NCBI GenBank assembly: GCA_949300375.1
Contig: CASGEB010000013.1
Location: forward strand, 1-41,159
DNA from: an uncultured Pseudomonadota bacterium
Lineage (GTDB): Bacteria > Pseudomonadota > Alphaproteobacteria > RF32 > CAG-239
Direction of reading: 5' to 3'
DNA: 41,159 nt
Part shown: positions 23,740 to 31,484 of the stretch, in pieces
Position numbering within the stretch: position 1 is the stretch's first letter
Layout of the letters: each line of letters begins with the position of its first letter
The notes under the pieces: generated by a model
The model's database searches: none
Seen by the model: the letters and a program-made list of their open reading frames with translations, nothing else
What the model was told of the DNA's origin: nothing
Program-made: the position numbers and the translations under genes

Positions 23740-24225
23740 TTAGGCTGTTTTTTTCGATTTACGATAATTATTATGGCAAATTGCAATCGCCAAAGCATCT
23801 GAAGCATCGTTATTTTTAGGCTTGCAGCCGGGTAAAAGGACTTTAACCATCATCTCCACCTGTTTTTTCTCGGCATGGCCGACGCCGACAACGGCTTTTT
23901 TAACCTTGTTCGGCTCATACTCGCTGACCGGGATGCGGTACCTGGCCGGCGCCAACAGGACAACGCCGCGCGCCTGCCCCAGTTTTATGGAAGAAAAAGG
24001 ATTGTTATTGACAAAAGTTTCTTCTATCGCCGCCTCATCCGGTTTATACGAATCAATCACATCGCAAATTCCCTGATGCAAAACAGCCAGCCTTTCCGGC
24101 AAAGGCATCTGAGCCGTTGTCGTAACAATACCGTCTGCCACATAACGCAAACGGTTATTTTCAACCTCAATAATTCCCCAGCCGGTAGAAGATAAACTCG
24201 GGTCAAGCCCTAAAATCCGTATCAT
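23740..24225 (-). CDS. ruvC: crossover junction endodeoxyribonuclease RuvC
   Basis: Resolves Holliday junctions with RuvAB. The 161-aa protein shows the RNase H-like fold with four acidic catalytic residues: D8 in G-L-D-P-S-L-S-S-T-G-W-G, E68 in A-I-E-E-T-F-V, and D140 and D143 in N-N-D-A-S-D-A-L-A-I-A. AGGA precedes the ATG. It lies downstream of yebC, as in many proteobacteria, but a terminator separates them; ruvA and ruvB do not follow. Confidence 0.96.
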   Translation of the reverse strand: MIRILGLDPSLSSTGWGIIEVENNRLRYVADGIVTTTAQMPLPERLAVLHQGICDVIDSYKPDEAAIEETFVNNNPFSSIKLGQARGVVLLAPARYRIPVSEYEPNKVKKAVVGVGHAEKKQVEMMVKVLLPGCKPKNNDASDALAIAICHNNYRKSKKTA

Positions 24226-24242
24226 ATTTTTTTCCTACAAAC

Positions 24243-24278
24243 AAAAAGGCAGAAACTTTTCGCGCCCCTGCCTTTTTT
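24243..24278 (-). terminator. intrinsic terminator between yebC and ruvC
   Basis: AAAAAGGCAG (24243-24252) / CTGCCTTTTT (24268-24277) with a 15-base loop and T run on the minus strand. Confidence 0.65.
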
Positions 24279-24296
24279 CTTACATCAACCGCAATC

Positions 24297-25052
24297 TTAT
24301 TCCTCAGTCAAAGCTGCCAGAATATCCTCGGCGATTTCGGCATTGTGATAAACTTGCTGAACATCATCGTCATCTTCCAAAGCCTCAACAAAAGCCAGGA
24401 ATTTTTCGGCCGTTTCCTTATCGGTAATATCGGTTTTGACCATAGGTTTCCAATCCAGGCGGGAAGCAGACGGCGTTCCGAACTGTTTTTCCAAAGCCTC
24501 GGTTACAGCGCCCAAATCATCAGGCAGAGTTTCAATTTCATGATGTTCATCATCAGAAACCACATCATTGGCGCCGGCTTCCAGCGCAGCTTCAAAAATT
24601 TTGTCGGCATCGGCAACCGAGGCCGGATATTGCACAAAACCGATACGTTCAAAATTAAAAGTAACCGAACCGGTCTCCCCCATAACGCCGCCGCGTTTTC
24701 CAAAGATGGTACGAACGTTTCCCGCCGTCCGGTTTTTATTATCAGTCAGGCCTTCGACGATAATAGCAGCTTTTCCAGGTCCAAACCCTTCATAACGAAC
24801 GGAAACATAATCATCGCCGCCGGCAACCTGGTTGGCTTTTGAAATAGCTCTTTCAATATTGTCCTTCGGCATACTTTCTGCCCGGGCAGCCTGAATAGCC
24901 AGACGCAGCCGGGGATTTTTATCCGGATCCGGCAAACCGCTCTTGGCAGCTACAGTAATTTCACGGGCCAGCTTGGCAAAAACCTTTGCTTTTTTGGCAT
25001 CCTGAGCCCCTTTGCGATACATAATATTTTTAAATTGGGAGTGTCCCGACAT
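24297..25052 (-). CDS. yebC: YebC/PmpR-family protein (TACO1-like)
   Basis: A conserved cytoplasmic protein of the TACO1/YebC family, linked to translation of difficult sequences and to DNA-binding regulation. The protein is 251 aa from the ATG at 25052, which has a strong GGAGG five bases upstream. It starts with the M-S-G-H-S-Q-F-K-N-I-M-Y-R-K signature and has the K-A-K-V-F-A-K-L-A-R-E-I block, the acidic D-D-D-D-V-Q-Q-V-Y-H-N end and the family's usual length. Confidence 0.95.
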   Translation of the reverse strand: MSGHSQFKNIMYRKGAQDAKKAKVFAKLAREITVAAKSGLPDPDKNPRLRLAIQAARAESMPKDNIERAISKANQVAGGDDYVSVRYEGFGPGKAAIIVEGLTDNKNRTAGNVRTIFGKRGGVMGETGSVTFNFERIGFVQYPASVADADKIFEAALEAGANDVVSDDEHHEIETLPDDLGAVTEALEKQFGTPSASRLDWKPMVKTDITDKETAEKFLAFVEALEDDDDVQQVYHNAEIAEDILAALTEE

Positions 25053-25156
25053 TGTTTCCTCCAAAAAAATAACTCTAATTCTCTGCGTTTTTACTCCAAA
25101 AAAAACGCCGAATCAAGAAAAAATCTCATCACGATGCGACAAAAAACAAATGAAAC

Positions 25157-25930
25157 TTATTCCAGAACCATATACTCAATCTTTTGTTCATCCGCACTCA
25201 AAACTTTTATTTTATTGCCGGCCACGTTAATAACGGCGCCGTCACGTTTCGGAAAACCGACATTTTGAAAACTTCCGCCGTTCTCTCCGCTCTGGCTGTA
25301 ATCCAAGACCATAAACCACATTTTACCATCCCGGATACCGTCATATTTAATGTCAAATCCGTTTACCGGCTTGGTTTGTTCAGTCTTTGACGTTTTAACG
25401 GGAAGCATTCTGAGTTCTTCCGGCGTCGGAACAAACGTGGCGTCAAGAACGGCCAACCGCCCGTTGCGGATTTGACCAATCTCATTATATAACTGTCCGT
25501 CCGGCTTAACCATAAACACAAACTTATCAGAAAGGCTCGGAAAAAGTCGGTATTCTACCCCGTCAATTACGACCGTCCCGATAACCCGGTACGTTTTGTT
25601 GGCCAGAATAAGATCCGGTACGGAAGCACTGTTCATAATTCCGTCCATATTGGAACGAAGCAAATTTTCGCGATACTTGTTAATCTGATAAACCTTGCTG
25701 CTCAAAACCGTATTACCGACATAAGTACTCTGCGGTTCATTATATTTTACACTTTTTTCATCAACATACTCGCTGCTGACAAGTTCGGGTTCCGACCCGG
25801 TAAAATTAACCGGATAAGTGCTGAAAGATTCCACCCAGAGGTTTCTTTCCGGCCACAAGTTTAAATCAGAATACTGAAAGGAACAACCGGTCAAAAAAAC
25901 CGCCGCCAGAAACGTTGCTATTTTTTTCAT
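25157..25930 (-). CDS. lipoprotein of unknown function
   Basis: A 257-aa lipoprotein with a short signal ending in lipobox L-T-G-C, cysteine at residue 16. After it comes SFQYSDLNLWPE, then mostly beta-strand-rich sequence with no recognised domain. The start at 25930 is chosen for its proper signal peptide and for AAGG just upstream; a further ATG four codons earlier lacks a ribosome site. It is transcribed alone, divergent from prmA. The function is unknown. Confidence 0.75.
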   Translation of the reverse strand: MKKIATFLAAVFLTGCSFQYSDLNLWPERNLWVESFSTYPVNFTGSEPELVSSEYVDEKSVKYNEPQSTYVGNTVLSSKVYQINKYRENLLRSNMDGIMNSASVPDLILANKTYRVIGTVVIDGVEYRLFPSLSDKFVFMVKPDGQLYNEIGQIRNGRLAVLDATFVPTPEELRMLPVKTSKTEQTKPVNGFDIKYDGIRDGKMWFMVLDYSQSGENGGSFQNVGFPKRDGAVINVAGNKIKVLSADEQKIEYMVLE

Positions 25931-26033
25931 CGCCTTATCCATTATATTTAAGCAGTTTGTTAATGAAATAATAATTTAATTACTATACCATATTTACAAG
26001 ATAGTAAACAACAAATTGAGAGTGTGGAATAAG

Positions 26034-26909
26034 ATGAACAATGCCGGAAGCTGCTGGCAGATAATATTTGCCCCGCAGGAAAATACTTCTCCGCTTTTGG
26101 AAGAATTTTTGGAAGAATATTTTGAGGTCGTCGCCTGCGACTATAACGATAACGGACAAGAAATCCCGATTGGATACACCAGCCGCAACTTTGATGCCAA
26201 AGATTTAAAAGAGCAAGCCGCCGCCCGCGGCATTGAGCTTCCGCAATTCACCGTCAGCCTGCTGTCCAGTGAAAACTGGCTGAAAGACAACGTCATCGAA
26301 TTTGCTCCGGTTGAAGTCGAAGACTTTCTGATTTATGGCATTCATGAAAAACAAGTCCCCAAAACGGCCAAACTGCCGATTAGGATTTATGCCGCCACGG
26401 CTTTCGGTTCTGAACACCAAACCACCAAATCCTGCTTAAAGGCCATTTGCGAACTCAACCGAATGAAAGCTCAGCACGCTAATATTTTGGATGTCGGCTG
26501 CGGTTCGGGAATTTTGTCTTTGGGAGCGGCCAAACTCTGGCAGCCGGATACCCGCATCACGGCCGTCGACATTGACCAAGAGGCCGTTTGGGTAACCCGG
26601 CAAAATGCTATAGACAACAATCTGTCCGAATTTATCACCGCTGAAGTCAGCAATGGTTATGAAGCAGAAATCGTGCAAAAAAACGCTCCTTACGACCTCA
26701 TATTTGCCAATATTCTCGCCCGTCCGCTGATTGAAATGGCGCCGGATTTGGCAGCGCATTTAAAACCGGGCGGCTATGCCGTTCTCTCCGGCTTTATCGC
26801 CGACCAGGAAGAATGGGTAATCAACGCTCACACCAATCAGGGGCTGAACCTTGTCAAAATATATGAACTCGACAACTGGCGCGCCGCTTTAATGGAGAAA
26901 ACGGAATGA
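26034..26909 (+). CDS. prmA: ribosomal protein L11 methyltransferase
   Basis: Trimethylates ribosomal protein L11 using SAM. From the ATG at 26034 the protein is 291 aa. It has an N-terminal substrate-binding domain (to about 120) and a class I methyltransferase domain with D-V-G-C-G-S-G-I-L-S-L-G (motif I), A-V-D-I-D (motif II) and A-N-I-L-A-R-P-L (motif IV, the N-x-x-x-x-P-L type of PrmA). The frame stays open to a TTG at 26016 but the ATG is the better start. It overlaps pepP by four bases (ATGA). Confidence 0.93.
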   Translation: MNNAGSCWQIIFAPQENTSPLLEEFLEEYFEVVACDYNDNGQEIPIGYTSRNFDAKDLKEQAAARGIELPQFTVSLLSSENWLKDNVIEFAPVEVEDFLIYGIHEKQVPKTAKLPIRIYAATAFGSEHQTTKSCLKAICELNRMKAQHANILDVGCGSGILSLGAAKLWQPDTRITAVDIDQEAVWVTRQNAIDNNLSEFITAEVSNGYEAEIVQKNAPYDLIFANILARPLIEMAPDLAAHLKPGGYAVLSGFIADQEEWVINAHTNQGLNLVKIYELDNWRAALMEKTE

Positions 26910-28579
26910 CTCTTTCAGAATTTCAGAACTTAATCAAAAAAAAGGGCTATGACGCCTATATTGTAACTCGCAACAATATGTTTCTCGGCCAAGACATCCT
27001 GCCGGAAGAAAACCGCTTGCGCGAACTCACCGGCTTTAGCGGTTCTGCCGGCAATTTGCTTGTTTTTCCGGATCGGGCCGTTCTGTTTGTTGACGGCCGT
27101 TACGAGCTCCAGGCCGCCCGCGAAGTTGACGCTGAAAAAATACAAGTCGTCGTCACCCGGGAAACCATTGCCGCCTGGCTACAAAACAATATTTTTGACA
27201 ATCTGAAAATCGGATACAACGCCTGGTGCCATTCCGTCAGCGAAACCGATTATTGGAACCGGGTATTAAAACGTTTTAATTTTATTGAAGATAAAGAAAA
27301 CCTGCTCAAAGTCCGCCCGGCCGATAAAAAATGCGAAATTTTTGAACACGACGTCAAATACGCCGGCGTTTCAATGGACGAGAAACTCTCAATGCTCGTT
27401 CCCTACATTCAAAAAAACAAATGCGACGCCTATTTTCTTTCTGCCTGCGACAGTGTCTCCTGGTTGTTGAACCTGCGTTCCGACTGTCTGCCTGACACGC
27501 CGATTCTCCGTGCTTTTGCCTTAATCTCCGCAGACGGCGAAGTCAGTCTGTTTGCCAACGATTTTACCAAACTCGGCAAAGAACTGGCCAAATACAACGG
27601 AAAAAACATCGGCATGGCCTACAACAACACGCCGCGGGCGGTTTTCAGCCTGATGAAAGAACAAAATATCTGGATAGAAAACGTTGCCAACCCGATTCTT
27701 CTGTGGAAGGCGGTTAAAAATCCGGTCGAACTGGATAACCTCAGAAAGGCTCACCGCCGCGATGCCGTTGCATTATGCCGTTTTTTACACTGGCTTGATT
27801 ACAACTGGCAAAACAAAACAGAACTGGACATTGTTGAAAAACTGCACGACTTCCGCCGCCGCGGCAAAAATTTCTTTTCCAACAGCTTTGAGACGATTGC
27901 CGGCTTTGCTCAAAACGGCGCCGTTGTCCATTACCAGCCGTCTCAGGCCGCAAATCTGCCTTTAAGTGAAGGCTCCCTGCTCTTGCTCGACAGCGGCGCA
28001 CAGTATTATGACGGCACAACAGACATCACCCGCACCATCGCCGTCGGCACGCCGGCTCAGGATATGGTTGACGACTTCACCCTTGTCTTAAAAGCCCATA
28101 TTGCCCTGGCTTCTGCCGTTTTCCCGGAAGGCACGTCCGGGCAGGCACTTGATATTCTGGCTCGCAGCCGGCTCTGGCAGCGGGGAAAAGACTACAATCA
28201 CGGCACCGGCCACGGAGTCGGATTCTTTCTAAACGTCCACGAAGGACCGCAGAATATTTCAAGCCGCAGTTCCCAAACGCCGTTTCAGCCGGGAATGATT
28301 ACCTCAATTGAACCAGGCTATTACAAAGAAAACTGCTATGGCATCCGGATTGAAAACCTCGTTGAAACCATTGACGCCGGTTTTGAAACCCCGATGTTTT
28401 GTTTCCGGCCTTTAACACTTGTCCCTCTTGATAAACGCTTGATAAATAAATATCTCCTAACCGAACAGGAAACCGAGTGGGTCAACGGTTATCACCGCCG
28501 GATCTGGACGGAGATTTCTCCGCTGCTGGAAAATGCCGAACTGCAGTCCTGGCTGAAGAAAGCCTGCGCCCCGCTCTGA
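26906..28579 (+). CDS. Xaa-Pro aminopeptidase (M24B family)
   Basis: Removes N-terminal residues ahead of proline. The 557-aa protein has two creatinase N-type domains (about 1-300) and the pita-bread catalytic domain. The five metal ligands are visible: two aspartates in L-D-S-G-A-Q-Y-Y-D-G-T-T-D-I-T (about 361-372), a histidine in N-H-G-T-G-H-G-V-G (about 431-439), and glutamates in S-I-E-P-G-Y-Y (about 469) and R-I-E-N-L (about 483). The size and H-E-G-P block match the long PepP2/APP1 type. The ATG overlaps the prmA stop, so the two are translationally coupled. Confidence 0.93.
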   Translation: MTLSEFQNLIKKKGYDAYIVTRNNMFLGQDILPEENRLRELTGFSGSAGNLLVFPDRAVLFVDGRYELQAAREVDAEKIQVVVTRETIAAWLQNNIFDNLKIGYNAWCHSVSETDYWNRVLKRFNFIEDKENLLKVRPADKKCEIFEHDVKYAGVSMDEKLSMLVPYIQKNKCDAYFLSACDSVSWLLNLRSDCLPDTPILRAFALISADGEVSLFANDFTKLGKELAKYNGKNIGMAYNNTPRAVFSLMKEQNIWIENVANPILLWKAVKNPVELDNLRKAHRRDAVALCRFLHWLDYNWQNKTELDIVEKLHDFRRRGKNFFSNSFETIAGFAQNGAVVHYQPSQAANLPLSEGSLLLLDSGAQYYDGTTDITRTIAVGTPAQDMVDDFTLVLKAHIALASAVFPEGTSGQALDILARSRLWQRGKDYNHGTGHGVGFFLNVHEGPQNISSRSSQTPFQPGMITSIEPGYYKENCYGIRIENLVETIDAGFETPMFCFRPLTLVPLDKRLINKYLLTEQETEWVNGYHRRIWTEISPLLENAELQSWLKKACAPL

Positions 28580-28598
28580 CAACAGGGGAGAAACACGT

Positions 28599-29060
28599 AT
28601 GAAAAAAATCTTGCCGGCTCTTTGTGCCGGAATGGCAGCCTTGTCCGTTGCACCGGTTCAGGCAGCTCTAGTCTATGAAGGAGAATACAATCCGGATCAG
28701 ACAATGCAGGAATATTTTGACGCAGCTTATTATAATTACAACAGGCCGATAATCTTTGTCTTCTTCAACAATGAGCCTTGTTATGATTGCGCCGAAACTG
28801 TTGCGCTGATAGAAAAGGTTTATAATCAGAATTATAAAAATCTGTACAGCTTTTTCCTCATAAATTATCAGAACGACCAAGAATACAATTTCATCGGCAA
28901 TTATAATCTTTCCCGTCCGCTGGAAGTTGTTTTGCAAAATGTTGAAAACGGGCGGGCGCTCGGTTATCGCAAACTTGAAAATCTGCAAAATATGATATCG
29001 GATGCCTTAAGCTTTTCCGACTATCTGACTGAAGAAATAAACAGCTTTTTCAACAATTAG
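28599..29060 (+). CDS. exported thioredoxin-fold protein with C-x2-C
   Basis: A 153-aa protein with a signal peptide (cleavage after A-P-V-Q-A, residue 22) and a small thioredoxin-like domain: a hydrophobic strand IIFVFF followed by N-N-E-P-C61-Y-D-C64, then a helix and a second strand. The cis-proline position reads S-R-P-L near 107. It could be a periplasmic thiol reductase or a redox-active chaperone. It starts 19 bp after the aminopeptidase gene and may share its transcript. Its last 11 bases overlap the convergent gene at 29050. Confidence 0.65.
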   Translation: MKKILPALCAGMAALSVAPVQAALVYEGEYNPDQTMQEYFDAAYYNYNRPIIFVFFNNEPCYDCAETVALIEKVYNQNYKNLYSFFLINYQNDQEYNFIGNYNLSRPLEVVLQNVENGRALGYRKLENLQNMISDALSFSDYLTEEINSFFNN

Positions 29061-30063
29061 GCTTTTCTCTGAGATGAACGAGCTTTTGCTTTTTCTCTTT
29101 CATATACTCAAGCAGGCGCCTGCTCTTAATATAGCGCAGATACCCTTCATAGGTTAACAAAATCACGCCGGAAATAACCAGCGGAAAAAGATAATAAATA
29201 ACCCGGTAAGCCACCAGCGCGCCAAACAACAACACCTGGTTATGCTCGCCGGGAATAATATACATAAACAGTCCCTCAAACACGCCGAGACCGCCGGGAA
29301 CCTGGCTGAATACGCCCAATACCTGCGCAATGATAAACACGCCTATAAAAACATCAAACGGAATCTGCACAAACGGAATCAGAGAAAAATACAACACCAG
29401 CGAAGCCATCAGGATATCCGCCCCGCCGATAAAAACCTGTGCCAAAGCCATTTTCAAAGACGGTATCTCAAAAGCCATGTCTTTAATCATAATCGGCTTT
29501 TTATAAAACAGGCTCATTCCAAAATACAGCGCCAGCCCGGCCGCCGAAACGATTGTAATAATCAGCGTCGTCATATGAGAAATGGAACCTTCGCCGAAAG
29601 CATGATCCGGCGTCAGAAAATAACCGAGAATAATCAAAAAGAAACAGGCAACCAGATAGGTAAAACCGGAAAAAGTCACCATTTTAACAATATCCGAGGC
29701 ATGAAAACGCCAGCGCGTATACAAACGATACCGGATAGCTCCGCCGGAAACAACGGCATGCCCGGCATTATTACTGACCGAAAAGCCGATAAACCCGGCA
29801 AAAATCCATTTCAAAGGAGAAAGTTTGCGTCCGATATATCTGATTGCCAGAAAATCATAAGACGACAAAGCAACATACCCCAAAAACGAAGCCGCGGCTG
29901 CCATCAGCAGATTCTTTCCCGGAATACTGAGTACCGCATTTTGAATATCGGCAAAATCATATTTTGACAACTGATGATACAGCATATACGCTGCCAGACC
30001 AAAGAAAAACAAACCAGACCATGATACAATTTTTTTTACCAGTCTTTTGGCCTTTATCGACAT
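29050..30063 (-). CDS. lysylphosphatidylglycerol synthase TM-region/flippase-like protein (UPF0104)
   Basis: A 337-aa integral membrane protein with about eight helices. It resembles the N-terminal flippase half of MprF and YbhN-type proteins: SFLGYVALSSYDFLAIRYIG, GFIGFSVSNNAGHAVVSGGAIRYRLY and QVPGGLGVFEG are the characteristic conserved blocks. It lacks the cytoplasmic aminoacyl-transferase half, so it probably moves or senses lipids instead of aminoacylating them. It is transcribed alone and is the last core-genome gene before the AT-rich island. Confidence 0.88.
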   Translation of the reverse strand: MSIKAKRLVKKIVSWSGLFFFGLAAYMLYHQLSKYDFADIQNAVLSIPGKNLLMAAAASFLGYVALSSYDFLAIRYIGRKLSPLKWIFAGFIGFSVSNNAGHAVVSGGAIRYRLYTRWRFHASDIVKMVTFSGFTYLVACFFLIILGYFLTPDHAFGEGSISHMTTLIITIVSAAGLALYFGMSLFYKKPIMIKDMAFEIPSLKMALAQVFIGGADILMASLVLYFSLIPFVQIPFDVFIGVFIIAQVLGVFSQVPGGLGVFEGLFMYIIPGEHNQVLLFGALVAYRVIYYLFPLVISGVILLTYEGYLRYIKSRRLLEYMKEKKQKLVHLREKPNC

Positions 30064-30230
30064 CAGCCCTCACATCTTTCATAAAAGCAGTTAACCTAAC
30101 TTATAATATATGGCATAAATAAATTAAATTACAATTAATTTCACAAATAATAGCAAAAAATATTATATTAACAAGTAAACGTCATTAAAAACATTAAAAT
30201 ACTTATCAAAAAATTTTTTTCAAAATAAAC

Positions 30231-30258
30231 TTGAAATTTTGCATGCTTCATTTAATAT
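30231..30258 (+). promoter_or_regulatory. probable promoter of the 302-aa gene
   Basis: TTGAAA (30231-30236), a 16-base spacer and TAATAT (30253-30258), 44 bases upstream of the ATG. Confidence 0.45.
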
Positions 30259-30302
30259 AACGCCCGATATTTATTTTTATAAACTATAATTATTATAATA
30301 TT

Positions 30303-31211
30303 ATGAATAAGCAAGAAGAAAAAAATTTTTTAGATTATTGCAAATCAAAAAATTATCCGCGACAAACTATTTTGTTTGAGTATTTCCTCAAAAATATCTT
30401 TGACACAATAGAAAAAAGAGATGAAACGCAAAGAGCAAAGCAGCCGCTTCATTTGCCTTACACCGCATTATTTCATTTATTTATGTATGCGGGTTTAATA
30501 AATCACTTTGAGATAAAAAAAGGCGCACGAAGTATATTAACCTATTTTCCAGAATGGTTTTTAGAAATTAAAATGGATTTAGGTTGTTATGTACACTGGC
30601 TTCCGAGAGTGGATTTTAAGTATAGTCCATTTTTATCCTTTGTTCACACAAATAACGGATTCTCCCGCAGGACAACGTATTTTTCGCCTGATGAAGACCT
30701 GGCTGTTCGCATCTGCTTTGGACTTCCCGTCAATTGTCGTTGGAACAAAGACGAACTAACTGAGCTAATCCTTTCTCAAGATGAAATTGCTGAGATTAAA
30801 AATGATTTTGATGCGTCATTAGAAATATTGTTACAAAAAACAAAAAATTGGCCAATAAAGTCTTTAAAAAATGTCAAAGCTTTTTCAACAGTCGGATTCT
30901 TAAATTTTCTGGCTTTGCCTCCGGATTTGTTTAAACAAATTTTAGATGGTTCAACCAGCCCCAGTATTGATCTCTCTTGCTATGATGACATATTTTTAGT
31001 TATGGAAAAAGCATTACAAAGCCGCATCAAAGAACAATATAGTTTTATCGATTTGCCATGTCAGCCTTTGATGTTACAATCACCGGAACATGACTATTTT
31101 ATTAGCGGCATTATGGATGAAATTATGTTATCTGCACCGCAAAATGCGTCCCTTGTTTGTAATAAGATGCATAAAAACAGATATGTCTATCTTAAAAAAC
31201 TTGAGCAATAA
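30303..31211 (+). CDS. 302-aa protein of unknown function at the island edge
   Basis: Not recognised. It is a soluble, mostly helical protein with no signal peptide or membrane segment. Aromatic residues are frequent (for example YVHWLPRVDF, FLSFVHTNNGF), and the C-terminal half has a DIFLVMEKAL helix. There is no clear ribosome site; the sequence before the ATG is all A and T. The base composition is more AT-rich than the genes to its left, and an intrinsic terminator follows directly, so it looks like a free-standing accessory gene. Confidence 0.6.
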   Translation: MNKQEEKNFLDYCKSKNYPRQTILFEYFLKNIFDTIEKRDETQRAKQPLHLPYTALFHLFMYAGLINHFEIKKGARSILTYFPEWFLEIKMDLGCYVHWLPRVDFKYSPFLSFVHTNNGFSRRTTYFSPDEDLAVRICFGLPVNCRWNKDELTELILSQDEIAEIKNDFDASLEILLQKTKNWPIKSLKNVKAFSTVGFLNFLALPPDLFKQILDGSTSPSIDLSCYDDIFLVMEKALQSRIKEQYSFIDLPCQPLMLQSPEHDYFISGIMDEIMLSAPQNASLVCNKMHKNRYVYLKKLEQ

Positions 31212-31213
31212 AC

Positions 31214-31244
31214 AAAAAGGCTGTCTGTTGCAGATAGCCTTTTA
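31214..31244 (+). terminator. intrinsic terminator after the 302-aa gene
   Basis: AAAAGGCTGTCTG (31215-31227) / CAGATAGCCTTTT (31231-31243), a 13-bp stem with one G-U pair and a 3-base loop. Confidence 0.8.
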
Positions 31245-31261
31245 AAATTGGAAATAAGAGA

Positions 31262-31336
31262 TTAATTTTCCATCCCCGTTTCCTCGAACCAAGCCACAAA
31301 ACAAAATTGTTTTTTCCAATTTCATTTTCAAATTCA
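31262..31336 (-). pseudogene. 3'-terminal remnant of a macro-domain gene
   Basis: On the minus strand this stretch matches the last 25 or so codons of the intact macro-domain gene at 39897-40502: F-E-N-E-I-G, then K-Q-F, then A-W-x-E-E. A one-base deletion in an A run shifts the frame partway, and the rest of the gene is missing. The right end abuts the arm-type repeat at 31337. The remnant therefore marks an old recombination point shared by both ends of the island. Confidence 0.7.
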
Positions 31337-31384
31337 TTTGCCGGGCTGCCGCGCTAAAACAAGCTGTCACCAGCCTGTTACAGG
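31337..31384. repeat. attachment-arm-like repeat, copy A
   Basis: A 48-bp stretch containing GCTAAAACAAGCT and CCAGCCTGTTACAGG. It is a direct repeat, with a few mismatches and one 11-bp unit fewer, of 36847-36905 next to the tRNA-Thr remnant. The two copies bracket the proS-containing segment. Confidence 0.75.
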
Positions 31385-31438
31385 GAAGAAAATTATTTTA
31401 TTAAAAATTTCTAATAGTATATAATAAAATATTGATAT

Positions 31439-31470
31439 AAAAAGCCTAGATATTACTCTAGGCTTTTTTC
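31439..31470 (-). terminator. intrinsic terminator of proS
   Basis: AAAGCCTAGA (31441-31450) / TCTAGGCTTT (31457-31466) with a 6-base loop and T/A runs on both sides, 19 bp past the proS stop. Confidence 0.8.
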
Positions 31471-31484
31471 AGGGGTGTTTTTAG

